64,000 nucleotides of DNA. It comes from a virus. Position 1 is the stretch's first letter; each line of letters starts with the position of its first letter. The stretch lies in the IMG/VR virus record IMGVR_UViG_3300045972_000291, positions 1 to 64,000 of that record; one strand, written 5' to 3'. Below are positions 7,780 to 15,058 of the stretch, in pieces. The notes beneath the pieces are model-generated. The model was not told the origin of the DNA, did no database searches, and worked only from the letters and a program-made list of their open reading frames with translations. A program made the translations under genes and the position numbers.

Positions 7780-8985
7780 TCAGGTCCTCACAGCTTCGAT
7801 GTAAAACTTGGAATTGATGCCGTAGCTGGCGGCAATGACGTCGTGGGGCGTCCGGCCAGCGAGCGCGCCGAGCAGGAATTTGCGGCGCGATCCGTCCGGC
7901 TCAAGCGAGCCGTTCTGGACTTCGACGATGCGGATCACGTCGCCTTTGATATTTGCGGTCATCAGCCGGCGGGCGTGGCCGTTTCCGTCCACATCCTCGG
8001 CCACGACCTCGGCTATCGCGCGGATCGGATCGAACGCGGTGACCTCGCACATGATGCGGCGCAGTTCCGCGTTCGGCTCCGCCATGATGGATTCCGCCGT
8101 GATGCGCGCCTTGTCCGTGATGATCCACGAATGATCGTCAGGGATGCGGTAGCCGTGCCAGGAATAGAGGCCCCATCCGGTGCCGGCATAGCGGATCGCC
8201 ATGCCGTCTTCGGCGTGCAGCTGGCCGCCTTGATCGAGGTGGATTTCAGAAGGGCGTTCCGACGCGAAGCAGATGCCATCCAGCGTCCAGTAGAACCCCG
8301 CGCTCGCGGTCATTTCAAGAAAGTTGCGGTCTATGGCGACCGCGCACGCCTCGTTGAAATAATCCGCCCAGGCTGAATATCCGGAATTCCAGAGTGAGCC
8401 GCCAAAGAAGGACCAACCCGCCGAGTCCACCGCCGAGCGCACCGCCGAGCCCACCGCCGAGCCCACCGCCGAGTCCACCGCCGAGTACACCGCCGAGCGC
8501 ACCGCCGAGCGCACCGCCGAGTCCACCGCCGAGCGCACCGCCGAGTCCACCGCCGAGTCCACCGCCGAGTCCACCGCCGAGCGCACCGCCGAGTCCACCG
8601 CCGAGTCCACCGCCGAGTCCACCGCCGAGCCCACCGCCGAGTACACCGCCGAGTACACCGCCGAGCGCACCGCCGAGCGCACCGCCGAGCCCACCGCCGA
8701 GTCCACCGCCGAGCGCACCGCGACGTTTTTATCGCCGCCCTCGACGAGTCGATGCTGGATGATCGCGGCGTAGCAAACCGCACTCAAGGCGGCGCTGATC
8801 GGGCAAGGTAACCAGATGACACGCGGCTCTTTGAGCTTCGCCAGCGCGTAGAGGCCGCGAATGGCGCGCTCGGCGCGGTCGCGATCTGCGGATTTGGTCG
8901 AAAGCCCGATCTCCGTCCATTTTCGGACGAATTCTGGAAAACGCGCTTTCTGTTCAGGCGTCAACGACATGATTTTCTGAGACAT
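7780..8985 (-). CDS. DUF6745-like protein with 25 SAV tetrapeptide repeats
   Basis: A 401-aa protein made of an N-terminal helical segment (MSQKIMSLTPEQKARFPEF), a tract of 25 X-S-A-V units where X is D, R, G or Y, and a C-terminal domain matching DUF6745: FYWTLDGICFASERPSEIHLD, HAEDGMAIRY, LYSWHGYRIPD, ITAESIMAEPNAELRRIM and a final LEPDGSRRKFLLG. DUF6745 proteins are found in phages and actinobacteria without known function. The start at 8985 is preceded by GGAGGT; an upstream in-frame extension lacks such a site. The repeat probably folds as a regular helix or solenoid linking the two domains and could vary in length between related phages. Confidence 0.8.
   Translation of the reverse strand: MSQKIMSLTPEQKARFPEFVRKWTEIGLSTKSADRDRAERAIRGLYALAKLKEPRVIWLPCPISAALSAVCYAAIIQHRLVEGGDKNVAVRSAVDSAVGSAVRSAVRSAVYSAVYSAVGSAVDSAVDSAVDSAVRSAVDSAVDSAVDSAVRSAVDSAVRSAVRSAVYSAVDSAVGSAVGSAVRSAVDSAGWSFFGGSLWNSGYSAWADYFNEACAVAIDRNFLEMTASAGFYWTLDGICFASERPSEIHLDQGGQLHAEDGMAIRYAGTGWGLYSWHGYRIPDDHSWIITDKARITAESIMAEPNAELRRIMCEVTAFDPIRAIAEVVAEDVDGNGHARRLMTANIKGDVIRIVEVQNGSLEPDGSRRKFLLGALAGRTPHDVIAASYGINSKFYIEAVRT
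8419..8715 (-). repeat. 12-bp tandem repeat, about 25 units, coding XSAV
   Basis: On the minus strand the unit is TCG GCG GTG plus one variable codon. The nine constant bases are identical in almost every copy, while the fourth codon alternates between GAC, CGC, GGC and TAC only. The array is uninterrupted and in frame with the DUF6745-like gene. DNA-level identity at silent positions points to recent slippage or recombination, so copy number is likely to be unstable. Confidence 0.95.
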
Positions 8986-9048
8986 GATAAACCTCCAGCC
9001 AAATGCGGTTTGGAACGCCCGCCGCTCGGACGGGCGCGCAAACAGCAC

Positions 9049-10074
9049 TTAGTCGGCGACAATCCTTTCCTCGGCGCCGGCGCTCTCGATCTGGCGCCCG
9101 ATCAGGTATTCGCCGGGTGGAATGCGGATCGTGTCGTGCTCTTCATGGCTGAGGCACATCGGCCCGGTTTCGACGATCAGGACGGCGACGGCGAGATCGA
9201 CACGGGTGATGATGCCGGCGGCGCGCATCGACTCGACGGCGGCAGGGTCGCGGTAAAGCCGCGCGGTCGGAACGGCGATCTTGCCCGCTTGCGCGTCGGC
9301 CATAAGGTCCTGGACGGCTTTCGACGTCTTGACCGGCGCAATGGCGTCCGCCGAGCGGTCCAGAAGCGCAATCGCGTGATGGTGACCGGTCGTCTCGCCA
9401 GCGGCCAAAATCAAATGGCGCCCAGATGCGGCGAAGGCCTGATGGTGCGTGAGTTCTGCCGCCGCATAAGCATCCCGCGCCGCGTCCAGGTCGTGGAAAT
9501 ATCCAAGATGCTGGCGAACATCTCCACCAAGGCAAATCCGCGCCTGCCACTTGTTCCGCTTTGAATTCCAGAAAACGCCCTTGATCCCTGACGTGCTATT
9601 TTTCGCTGGGCCAGAATTGTGCCTGTTCTGCGCGGGCGTCGCTTCCCGAAGGTTTTCGAGGCGGTTATCAACCCGGTTCCCGTTGATATGGTCGATATAG
9701 TGTTCTGGCCATTGGCCATGAACATAAAGCCACGCAAGGCGGCTGGCTTGGTGCTTCGCGCCATCAACCTTGATGAGCGTATAGCCAGCCGAATTGACAG
9801 AACCAGCGACAGTTCCTTCCCGCGCCGTTCCACCGACCGTTTTCCGCCATTTGAATTCGCCGGTCTCGGCGTCATAGGAAAGCAGATCGCGGACGCGCAC
9901 GGCGAACGGGATTTCAGGCACATACGCCGGATGGCCATGCATCTTGATCGGCGCGATTTCATCGCTGCGGTCGATCTTGATCTTTTTGGGGATCGGAATG
10001 ATGGACACGTCACCCTGGAACGCCATTCCCTTGGCGGGGTCATAATCGTGGATTGTGGAAGACGGATTTTGCAT
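9049..10074 (-). CDS. GETTGHHH-type phage protein interrupted by HNH-AP2
   Basis: A 341-aa composite. Residues 1-45 (GMAFQGDVSIIPIPK) and 217-341 (GRHLILAAGETTGHHHAI, then LSHEEHDTIRIPPGEYLIGRQIE) look like the two halves of one small phage or bacterial protein family. Between them, residues 50-214 form a complete homing-type endonuclease: HNH core WPEHYIDHINGNRVDNRLENL, then an AP2-like DNA-binding domain (GIKGVFWNSKRNKWQARI). There is no intein splice chemistry visible. The product is either a functional fusion or an interrupted host gene translated through. The gene ends 63 bases before the DUF6745-like start. Confidence 0.8.
   Translation of the reverse strand: MQNPSSTIHDYDPAKGMAFQGDVSIIPIPKKIKIDRSDEIAPIKMHGHPAYVPEIPFAVRVRDLLSYDAETGEFKWRKTVGGTAREGTVAGSVNSAGYTLIKVDGAKHQASRLAWLYVHGQWPEHYIDHINGNRVDNRLENLREATPAQNRHNSGPAKNSTSGIKGVFWNSKRNKWQARICLGGDVRQHLGYFHDLDAARDAYAAAELTHHQAFAASGRHLILAAGETTGHHHAIALLDRSADAIAPVKTSKAVQDLMADAQAGKIAVPTARLYRDPAAVESMRAAGIITRVDLAVAVLIVETGPMCLSHEEHDTIRIPPGEYLIGRQIESAGAEERIVAD
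9433..9927 (-). mobile_element. In-frame HNH-AP2 homing endonuclease segment
   Basis: This is the inserted part of the gene at 9049-10074. It encodes an N-terminal VRDLLSYDAETGEFKW region typical of the start of free-standing HNH-AP2 endonucleases, the HNH core, and the AP2 domain ending DAARDAYAAAELTHHQ. Boundaries are estimated from where endonuclease-like sequence stops and GDVSII/GETTGHHH-type sequence resumes, and may be off by about 15 codons either way. Confidence 0.65.
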
Positions 10075-10107
10075 GTGTTGATTTTCCTTCTGGGTTGAAG
10101 CGGTTGG

Positions 10108-10314
10108 TCAGTCGTCAAATTCGCCGAAGCCCTCATCGACTTCGTCTTCGTCGTCATGATCGTCGGCCCCGGAAAACGGGCACCGCTCCGGGCCGGGGCA
10201 GCCAAAACCGGGGATGGTTCCGCATCGGCATCGGCTGGCGTGCCTGCGCTCTGCGGCCTCGTGGCGGGCCTCGCGCAGATCTTCGTCGAAACCTTCGTCG
10301 CCGTGTTTCAGCAT
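10108..10314 (-). CDS. Small cysteine-containing acidic protein
   Basis: A 68-aa protein (MLKHGDEGFDEDLREARHEA) with four cysteines in SRCRCGTIPGFGCPGPERC, compatible with one zinc site, and a strongly acidic tail (DDHDDEDEVDEGF). It begins two bases after the exonuclease stop codon and lies in the same operon. No function is known; an acidic zinc protein could be a DNA mimic or an adaptor, but that is speculation. Confidence 0.6.
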   Translation of the reverse strand: MLKHGDEGFDEDLREARHEAAERRHASRCRCGTIPGFGCPGPERCPFSGADDHDDEDEVDEGFGEFDD

Positions 10315-10316
10315 GG

Positions 10317-11030
10317 TCAGGCGTCCTCTTTCCGGCGCTGCAATTCGTGTTTGACGGTGAATTTGACGTCGGGATCGGACGTGTCCTGCTTCCCGAGCCA
10401 GACCAGGTAATCGAGCGGAACTTCGGCCCATGTTTTGCCGACGTGTTTGCCGAACCGGACCTTGCGCAGGACGACGGCTTTGGTGGAAAGCTTCAGCAGT
10501 TCGTCGACGGTGTGATCCTTGAGAAGCGCGATCAGAAGATGCGCGGTCACGGTGGCGTCGGCGAGCGCCCGGTGCGCGCCTTCGCGCGGCAGGTCGATGC
10601 CGAGCCAGTAGCGCAGCGTCATGTTCGAGTGGCTGGGGGCGTCGGGCCAGACATGCAGGGCACAGCGATAGGTGTCGATCCATCGCTGGTCTCGCAGCAT
10701 CGGCAGGAATTCGCGGTCGAACCTCGCATTATGCGCGGCGACGATATCGATGCCGTTGGGCCAGTCCGGACCGATCACCAATTCGACGGCGTTCCCGAGA
10801 AGGGGCGCGCCGGAAACGTCGGCGTCGATGATGTGATGGATCGCGCTGGCCTCGGGAGGAATTGCGCGGCCGGGATTGGCGAAGGATTGCCAGCCGCTTC
10901 GGGCGACCCATCCCGGACCCGCCGCTCCGTCCAATTCGACTTTGACGGCGGCGATCTCGACGACCCGGTCTGTTGCGGGATCAAGGCCAGTGGTTTCGAC
11001 GTCGACGATATGAATGTGATCGGATGTCAT
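10317..11030 (-). CDS. DnaQ-like 3'-5' exonuclease
   Basis: A 237-aa DEDD-family exonuclease expected to remove 3' nucleotides from DNA or RNA. Exo I is HIVDVETTGLD (Asp10, Glu12), Exo II is HNARFDREFLPM, and Exo III is HRALADATVTAHLL, giving the DEDDh type with the preceding histidine. The C-terminal 60 residues contain a FGKHVGKTWAEVPLDYLVWL segment seen in several phage and bacterial exonucleases. It sits in the recombination part of the leftward operon near the RecE-like nuclease. ATG 11030 is within TGATG; a GTG lies just upstream. Confidence 0.88.
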   Translation of the reverse strand: MTSDHIHIVDVETTGLDPATDRVVEIAAVKVELDGAAGPGWVARSGWQSFANPGRAIPPEASAIHHIIDADVSGAPLLGNAVELVIGPDWPNGIDIVAAHNARFDREFLPMLRDQRWIDTYRCALHVWPDAPSHSNMTLRYWLGIDLPREGAHRALADATVTAHLLIALLKDHTVDELLKLSTKAVVLRKVRFGKHVGKTWAEVPLDYLVWLGKQDTSDPDVKFTVKHELQRRKEDA

Positions 11031-11323
11031 CACGCCCTCGCTTTTTCAGATTTAGCGGCGCGAAATTTGCCGGCGCGAACCCAGTCCAGCACCGCATTAT
11101 TGCAGCCCCAGCAGTGGTCGGGCGCCTCGTTGATGAGCCAGCGCGCGATCTCCGGCAGCGCGAGCGCGGATTTGTCGTCGGCGCGGACCACGGCTGAAAC
11201 GAAGTCGTTCTCGAACGCGGCGCGCAGGAATGATCCTGGCATGATGCCTTGCTCGACATACCGCTGGGCGCCCTCGCGGAGGTGTTCGGGTAGGGATGAA
11301 TAATCAATATCGGCCATGGTCAC
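11030..11323 (-). CDS. Hypothetical phage protein (PEHLREGAQRYVE type)
   Basis: A 97-aa protein with the segment SLPEHLREGAQRYVEQGIMPGSFLRAAFENDFVSAVVRAD and a central NEAPDHCWGC. Similar short proteins occur in the early regions of many siphoviruses and myoviruses of proteobacteria, with no function assigned. The GTG at 11323 overlaps the upstream stop (GTGA); ATG 11317 is an alternative that removes two residues. Confidence 0.7.
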   Translation of the reverse strand: MTMADIDYSSLPEHLREGAQRYVEQGIMPGSFLRAAFENDFVSAVVRADDKSALALPEIARWLINEAPDHCWGCNNAVLDWVRAGKFRAAKSEKARA

Positions 11324-11544
11324 GCAACCTTTTCGATTTCAGGAAGATCGATCGAAGCCCCGCGCTCGAACCCGAAGCACGTGTCCTCCTCGCGCCGATA
11401 TTTCCCGGCATGGATCGATGTCGGGGACAGGCATTTTGCGACCACGGTCCCCTTCCGGTTGACTTTGGCGTCTTGGTCGCTCAGGAACCGGCAGGCGTCG
11501 CAGGCGCGGAAAACGCCGCGGCGATATTGCGTCTTCTCGACCAC
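11320..11544 (-). CDS. Small cysteine-rich protein
   Basis: A 74-aa protein starting at GTG 11544. It contains CDACRFL, a distant KCLSP and a CFGFERG, so four cysteines that may bind zinc. It lies between the putative annealing protein and the preceding hypothetical gene, in the same direction, with short overlaps. It could be an accessory factor for recombination, but nothing in the sequence proves this. Confidence 0.6.
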   Translation of the reverse strand: MVEKTQYRRGVFRACDACRFLSDQDAKVNRKGTVVAKCLSPTSIHAGKYRREEDTCFGFERGASIDLPEIEKVA

Positions 11545-11547
11545 GGC

Positions 11548-12651
11548 TCAGCCCTCCGCCTTGGTCGCAGCATCAAAGCCGGCCTGCCATTCGGCGGCGT
11601 CGGCCTCGCGTCCGGGCGCCCGCAGATCGGTGGGGAGCGCCTTGCGGCTGGACCCGGCGCGCGCGGCCTTTTGACCGGCGATGAAAAAAGGGCTCGGCTC
11701 CGGGGCCGATTCCTGGGCGTCGTTGGTGGGTTCGTCGTCTTCGGGGGCGGTGGCATGCTCCTGGGACGGTGGGGCGACTTCGCCGGTGGTCTCGGCTGGC
11801 GGCGGCGGGGCGTCGGCTTTCTTCGGTTCCGGTTCCCTGTCCGAAAGCGGGTTCTTGACGACTTCGTGCGTCGGCCCGGCTGCGGCGAAGGCCTTCCCGG
11901 AGAACATTTCCTCGACGGTCGCCTCGCCATTTTTCAGCGCCGAGAACATGCCGCGCAAGATCGGGATATGATCGAGGCCGACGTCCTCGAGGCCGGCGAC
12001 GCCGAGGGCGATGAAGATTTGCTCCGGCTTGACACCGAAATTGGCGAAGGCCTTGAGCGATTTATCGCGGGTCACCGTCAGTGTTTCGATGGTGCCGGAA
12101 ACGACCTGCTGCGAGGCCTCATAAGCGCGGCGCCAGACCGGTTTCGGGACGCCGCCAAGGATGGCGTTGCGCTTCGCAATCGAGCACGCCGCGTTGCCGG
12201 TAACGATGATCATGTCGTCGGAATAGATGCGGCCGCGCGAGTCCACGATGCGGCGCCGGACGCGCGCCATCGTCGCCGAGTTCGTTTCAAGATCGTGATA
12301 GATGCCTTCCGCCTCGACGTATTTCTCGGTGCGGTCGACGTGGACGACGCGCGCGGCGACGCGGCAATTTCCCCATGACTGCTGGATGATTTCCGCGAGG
12401 CGGATGCTCGGACCCTGGATCGGCTTCCCGCCGCGCGGCAGCGCATACATGCACTCGGCGGCGGTTTCCTCGTCCAGCGTCGCCAGCGACAGGATGTCGT
12501 CGGTCGCCCGCTTGATCGAGCGCGGCCAGGCGCGCGCCGTGGCGATCTGGGTGTCGATCTCGGCGCGGGTCAGGCCGATGGCCAAACTGACGTCGGGAAG
12601 CGGTTTCTGCTCGACGATTTCGCCGTCGGCCGTCACAAGTTCGTTGCTCAT
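11548..12651 (-). CDS. Putative phage recombination (single-strand annealing) protein
   Basis: A 367-aa protein with a conserved core of about 250 residues (SLAIGLTRAEIDTQIATARA, LDEETAAECMYALPRGGKPI, GPSIRLAEI, VTGNAACSIAKRNAILGGVP) followed by a low-complexity acidic/proline-rich tail and a short C-terminal helix. I recognise the core as a phage family encoded next to PD-(D/E)XK nucleases. That pairing resembles RecE-RecT or Red exo-beta, so an annealing role is likely but inferred. Start ATG 12651 is preceded by GGAG. The nuclease gene ends immediately upstream. Confidence 0.72.
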   Translation of the reverse strand: MSNELVTADGEIVEQKPLPDVSLAIGLTRAEIDTQIATARAWPRSIKRATDDILSLATLDEETAAECMYALPRGGKPIQGPSIRLAEIIQQSWGNCRVAARVVHVDRTEKYVEAEGIYHDLETNSATMARVRRRIVDSRGRIYSDDMIIVTGNAACSIAKRNAILGGVPKPVWRRAYEASQQVVSGTIETLTVTRDKSLKAFANFGVKPEQIFIALGVAGLEDVGLDHIPILRGMFSALKNGEATVEEMFSGKAFAAAGPTHEVVKNPLSDREPEPKKADAPPPPAETTGEVAPPSQEHATAPEDDEPTNDAQESAPEPSPFFIAGQKAARAGSSRKALPTDLRAPGREADAAEWQAGFDAATKAEG

Positions 12652-12653
12652 TG

Positions 12654-13610
12654 TCAGCTCCTGAAGGCCCAAGCGGGCAGGCTATTGATGTCGATTTCCT
12701 CGAGCGGCTCCGCCAAAACCCAAGGCAGGTCGAAGCCGAAGCGCGCGACGTGGTCGCGGTAGTTCTGTTCCGCGATGCGCAGCGTCGTCCGCGCGATGTC
12801 GCGCAGGCCATTGGCCGGAGACAGGCTGACGCCATAGGTCAGCGGGGCGCCATCGGCTTGGTAGAAAACAAAAACGAAGGCCCACTCGTTGGCGCCGGCG
12901 ACGCGGCGCAGCCATTCCGGATCGTGGTCGCCCTGCACGGCGCCGTCGGCGATCAGCGTCCGAGCTGCGGCGCGGCCATGGTCGTAATGCTCGGCCTGGG
13001 CGTCATAGCGGTACTCGGCCAGCGAGCGGCGGCAGGCCTCGCGGAAGTCGATGCTCCGGCTGTTGCGAATCGATTTGAGATCGACGCTGGCGCGCGGTTT
13101 CAGGTAATCGATCCGGCATTTCTTGCGGAGGCCGTTGTCTTCCCAGAAGATCGACACTTCCGACATGCCGCCCGAAAAGGCTTCTGCCAGATAAGGGTTC
13201 GACCGGATCATGGCGCCGGACGAACAAATCTGGTTCCAATCGTCGCGCTTGATCGGCGTCTTGCCGGCGTCTTCGATGGCTTTTCGTTCGGCCTTGCCGT
13301 CTTTGGTCGCGCCGTTGAAGTTGGTCGGCGCATAAAGCGCCTCGAACAGGTCGCGGCCCTCGAGGACGAACTTGTGAACGGCGCGGCCGAAGAGCTGCTG
13401 CGGCGTCGGGTCTTTCTGAACCCGCATCGGATTGTGGACGGACTCGAACCAGTAATCGCAGGGCGAATAGGCCAGGCGCTTCATGTCGGTGGAGCCCAGC
13501 GCTGGGTCGGCATGATAGGTCTCCTCATCGAGGCCGAAATAGACGCCAGGGGCAAAGGGCTTGGCGCCCAGGCGCTCGACAGCCTCGGATAGGGCGGTGT
13601 AGTCCAGCAT
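12654..13610 (-). CDS. RecE/Cas4-like PD-(D/E)XK exonuclease
   Basis: A 318-aa nuclease of the RecE C-terminal (DUF3799-like) type, expected to resect double-stranded ends before annealing. It shows FGRAVHKFVLEG (conserved histidine), EVSIFWEDNGLRKKCRIDYL with the metal-binding aspartate, SVDLKSI supplying the E/D-x-K lysine, and a final YDAQAEHYDHG helix. The N-terminal segment carries the LSSTDMKRL-like element (ALGSTDMKRLAYSP). Start is ATG 13610 in TGATG, or the GTG just before it. It is the partner of the putative annealing protein. Confidence 0.88.
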   Translation of the reverse strand: MLDYTALSEAVERLGAKPFAPGVYFGLDEETYHADPALGSTDMKRLAYSPCDYWFESVHNPMRVQKDPTPQQLFGRAVHKFVLEGRDLFEALYAPTNFNGATKDGKAERKAIEDAGKTPIKRDDWNQICSSGAMIRSNPYLAEAFSGGMSEVSIFWEDNGLRKKCRIDYLKPRASVDLKSIRNSRSIDFREACRRSLAEYRYDAQAEHYDHGRAAARTLIADGAVQGDHDPEWLRRVAGANEWAFVFVFYQADGAPLTYGVSLSPANGLRDIARTTLRIAEQNYRDHVARFGFDLPWVLAEPLEEIDINSLPAWAFRS

Positions 13611-13879
13611 CACGCCGGCTCCTTTCCATCAAAAGCGCTCAGCACTCCCGCCGTCTTCCCGAACTGATTCAGAAGCCCGTCGCAGGCGATGCCGATACGT
13701 TTGCGGAGAAACAGCGCCGGCGCGTCGTCAGGGATCGTGGTCGCGCGGATGGCGTCGACGACATCCCTCGCGGCGTCGAAATCGCCCATGTCGGCAAGGA
13801 TCAAGGCGTCGTCGATTTGGGTGTTGACCCGCTCGAGCACGGCTTCCATGGCCTTGAGGCAGATGATTTGGCCGCTCAT
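13610..13879 (-). CDS. Hypothetical small helical protein
   Basis: An 89-aa protein, predicted mostly helical, starting MSGQIICLKAMEAVLERVNTQI. The start at 13879 overlaps the stop of the small membrane gene upstream (ATGA) and the end overlaps the nuclease start (TGATG). The length and coupling suggest an accessory protein of the recombination cluster. No family recognised. Confidence 0.6.
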   Translation of the reverse strand: MSGQIICLKAMEAVLERVNTQIDDALILADMGDFDAARDVVDAIRATTIPDDAPALFLRKRIGIACDGLLNQFGKTAGVLSAFDGKEPA

Positions 13880-14007
13880 TGGCCTGCTCCGTGGGTGGCT
13901 TGGAAAATGACCCAGGCAATCGCGATGGCGACGCCCCAACATGAGATCGCGAGGGCCAGCAGGAACGCGATGGCGGTTTCGGGGCGGAGTTGTTTTTCCG
14001 GGCGCAT
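13876..14007 (-). CDS. 43-residue membrane protein
   Basis: A short protein, MRPEKQLRPETAIAFLLALA then ISCWGVAIAIAWVIF, with a single transmembrane helix and positive residues at the N-terminus, so the N-terminus is probably cytoplasmic. It is bounded by an ATGA overlap with the next gene and starts five bases after the previous stop. Function unknown. Confidence 0.55.
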   Translation of the reverse strand: MRPEKQLRPETAIAFLLALAISCWGVAIAIAWVIFQATHGAGQ

Positions 14008-14012
14008 GGCCG

Positions 14013-14348
14013 TCACTCCGCTTCCGCAAATTTGGCGATCTGGCTTTCGACCGCTTCCATGGCGGCCTTGTCGGTCGTCAGAAGAGTCTCGATCACGGCG
14101 GCGAATTCCGGCCCGATGGCCACCGGCTCGCCGTCGCCACCGCTGTCCAGGAACAGTTCCGGCGTCCCGGCGACGGTCCAGTCCGGTCCGCCTCCGGGGT
14201 CGTACAGATCGGGCCGGTTGTACGGCGGGATGTATTCGGCCGATCCGAAATGCGTGACCTCGATGACGGCCTTGACGTAGAAATCCGCACCGAAATGCAG
14301 GCCGGGGAGCGGGATGGTTGCGGTGATTTTGGTGGCCATCGTCGTCAC
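14013..14348 (-). CDS. Hypothetical phage protein
   Basis: A 111-aa soluble protein (MATKITATIPLPGLHFGADFYV) containing an AEYIPPYNRPDLYDPGGGPDW loop and an acidic/helical C-terminus. The GTG at 14348 overlaps the preceding stop; ATG 14339 is an alternative. No family is recognised; the first half looks beta-rich. Confidence 0.6.
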   Translation of the reverse strand: MTTMATKITATIPLPGLHFGADFYVKAVIEVTHFGSAEYIPPYNRPDLYDPGGGPDWTVAGTPELFLDSGGDGEPVAIGPEFAAVIETLLTTDKAAMEAVESQIAKFAEAE

Positions 14349-14671
14349 TCCGCAGCGCTGGCGAGCGTTTCAACGCCGTCCGCTTCCGGCGTCAGGCCGG
14401 CGACGACGGTGGCCGCAGCCTCCCCGAGGGGCGTGAAGGTGTCGCTGGCGATGGCTTCGACGAGCGGCGCGTCGACGCCGTCGTCTTCGGCCATGATTTC
14501 GTTGATCGCGGCGGCGATGCGGGCGTATTTCTCGCGCTCGCCCTCGGGGTAATAGAGGACGATGCTGGGGTCGAGCGGTCTGTCGTGAGTGTGGATTTTC
14601 AAGGCATTTACACCGACATGAGCGCCGATTTTTTCGCGGATGAAAAAGGACGCTGAATAAAATTCCATCAT
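14345..14671 (-). CDS. Hypothetical phage protein
   Basis: A 108-aa protein starting MMEFYSASFFIREKIG, with a beta-rich N-terminal half and a helical C-terminus ending VAGLTPEADGVETLASAAE. The double ATG at 14671 is preceded by GAGGAAG, a good ribosome site. It is coupled downstream by a GTGA overlap. Function unknown. Confidence 0.6.
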   Translation of the reverse strand: MMEFYSASFFIREKIGAHVGVNALKIHTHDRPLDPSIVLYYPEGEREKYARIAAAINEIMAEDDGVDAPLVEAIASDTFTPLGEAAATVVAGLTPEADGVETLASAAE

Positions 14672-14682
14672 GACTTCCTCCC

Positions 14683-15054
14683 TCAAAACTGCTGGCGATG
14701 ATTGAGCGTGTTGTGCTCGGCGAAATCGGAGCGCGCGCCGGCGCTCTCCTCGATCTCCTCGGCCGCGTGCGTCAGGCTCCAATCGAGGTTCCCGGCGACG
14801 GCGTCGGTGACGTAAGTTTCGTGGCCATCGGGGACCGCCGCCGTCGCCAGTCCGCCTTCGACCACGATTGCGAAAAACAGCGGGTCGAGTTTGGTCGCGA
14901 GTTTGGCTGCCAGACCGGACAGGGCACGGAGATGATCGGGGTCGGTTTCGTCGACGACCGCGTGGCAGATCGTGTCCAGACGCGCGGCGACGAGGTTGGC
15001 GATGGCGTCGTCGATGGCCTGCTGCAGGCCGGTGCGGGCGAAGTGGGCGGACAT
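14683..15054 (-). CDS. Hypothetical phage protein
   Basis: A 123-aa, largely helical, acidic protein beginning MSAHFARTGLQQAIDDAIAN. It contains a VVDETDPDHLRALSGLAAKLATKL helix pair and a late NLDWSLTHAAEEIEE segment. It begins 4 bases after the stop of the regulator at 15059-15631, so it is the second gene of the leftward operon. No family is recognised. Confidence 0.6.
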   Translation of the reverse strand: MSAHFARTGLQQAIDDAIANLVAARLDTICHAVVDETDPDHLRALSGLAAKLATKLDPLFFAIVVEGGLATAAVPDGHETYVTDAVAGNLDWSLTHAAEEIEESAGARSDFAEHNTLNHRQQF

Positions 15055-15058
15055 CGGG

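Noticed and set aside
8419-8715. CRISPR array
   Set aside because: Unit length is 12 bp with no spacers, it is in frame within a gene, and no cas genes are present.
8419-8715. Variable region of a diversity-generating retroelement
   Set aside because: Codon variation at NNC suggested it, but there is no reverse transcriptase or template repeat in the window and variation is limited to four codons reachable by single changes.
8394-8762. Plus-strand frame of PPS repeats
   Set aside because: It is the shadow of the 12-bp SAV array on the other strand; the minus frame has flanking domains and a ribosome site.
9049-10074. Intein in the GETTGHHH protein
   Set aside because: No splice-junction residues (N-terminal Cys/Ser block or C-terminal HN plus Cys/Ser/Thr) are visible around the HNH-AP2 segment.
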